In this document: positions 63,610-64,000 of the stretch, one piece after another
How positions within the stretch are numbered: position 1 is the first letter of the stretch
How the letters are laid out: each line of letters begins with the position of its first letter
Assembly: GCA_964036315.1 (NCBI GenBank)
Contig: OZ038496.1
Coordinates: 18,842,185 to 18,906,184, forward strand
Reading direction: 5' to 3'
Length of the DNA stretch: 64,000 nucleotides
DNA from: Acanthosepion esculentum
Taxonomy: Eukaryota > Mollusca > Cephalopoda > Sepiida > Sepiidae
Notes under the pieces: model-generated
What the model was told of the DNA's origin: nothing
Database searches by the model: none
The model's input: only the letters and a program-made list of their open reading frames with translations
Program-made: the position numbers and the translations under genes

Positions 63610-64000
63610 TTGTCTTTACAAAAGATTAAATTCTTAAGAAAATACATTAAACCAGGTACTTTTAATAATCCTAATAATAACAAAAAATTTGTTAGAAACA
63701 AAGAAAAGAGTACTGAACTGTTATGTGATATCTGTCCTCCTATTTGGCAGCAAATTCTGGACAATCTCCACAAACATGAGGAAGAGACTTGAAGCAAAAG
63801 AAATGTGGTTCTACAGAAAGATGCTGAGGATACCATGGACTGACCATGTGAGCAATGATGAGGTTTTGGAGTAAATGGAAACAAAAAGGAACCTCATACT
63901 TAACATCAGGAAGAGGTAGTTGAAATTTCTGAGGCACATAATGAGGAAGGAGGGCTTGGAAAATCTGATACTTACAGGACAGATTGAGGGAAAGAGGGAC
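63610..64000 (+). pseudogene. LINE family B, C-terminal coding region, runs off the window
   Basis: Best LINE B copy: KKRVLNCYVISVLLFGSKFW, TISTNMRKRLEAKEMWFYRK, MLRIPWTDHVSNDEVLE. A TAA follows, then the same frame continues METKRNLILN and, after a further stop, LKFLRHIMRKEGLENLILTG and QIEGKR to the edge. This is the conserved end of an endonuclease/reverse-transcriptase LINE protein. At least two nonsense codons. The 3' end is outside the window. Confidence 0.75.

Overview
The window looks like repeat-rich, gene-poor DNA from a coleoid cephalopod, most likely an octopus. The evidence is indirect. Composition is AT-rich with very long (TA)n tracts. Several tRNA-derived SINE copies resemble the octopus type. 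At least three LINE families are decayed, and Tc1/mariner, hAT-like and Penelope-like copies are present. The motif AAGGGAGATAACT, which I remember as common in molluscan DNA, recurs. No complete, intact protein-coding gene was found. Nearly all long open frames are microsatellite or minisatellite artefacts, or broken transposon proteins. A few short stretches could be host exons (57719-57781 on +, 19491-19700 on -, 11212-11352 on +) and are given low confidence.

Layout. 1-4350: old repeats, a hairpin element, TA tracts and a 1.3 kb pyrimidine tract holding a 35-bp minisatellite. 4975-8200: a nest in which a Penelope-like 3' end (GIY-YIG endonuclease tail) is interrupted by a hAT-like element that itself contains a deleted Tc1/mariner element. 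8300-16750: SINE and LINE pieces, including a LINE C-terminus amplified in tandem. 17690-22960: more LINE pieces, a truncated Tc1 element and the R4 family with two separate local amplifications. 23194-24452 and 53469-54726: two copies of one DD36E-type Tc1 element in opposite orientation, sharing two nonsense codons. 25150-27290: a tandem array whose unit carries a long hairpin with compensatory changes, interrupted by a LINE. 27750-31560: a local duplication, a dead Tc1 transposase and LINE debris. 32935-33528: a 23-bp minisatellite. 35690-36235: a promoter-like block. 37976-39634: a fold-back element carrying a 94-106-bp tandem array. 40662-41925: a second Penelope-like 3' end and a tRNA-Ser-like element. 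44140-47110: R4, a 39-bp array and a solo LTR with TSD. 47420-53215: LINE pieces, TA arrays and a 24-bp minisatellite. 54900-64000: SINEs, ribozyme-like tandem units, a fold-back element, a possible exon, a second LTR-like block and a LINE running off the right edge.

The most interesting theme is a set of short non-coding elements (107 bp to about 1.65 kb) that share termini, carry 9-13-bp target-site duplications and contain a hammerhead-like core: CTGANGA, one extra base, a stem, then GAAAC. They occur as a single unit, as fold-back dimers and as a long tandem array. This fits a retrozyme-like element mobilised by a Penelope-like or LINE reverse transcriptase, whose remains are also in the window. 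Ribozyme activity and the mobilising enzyme are inference.
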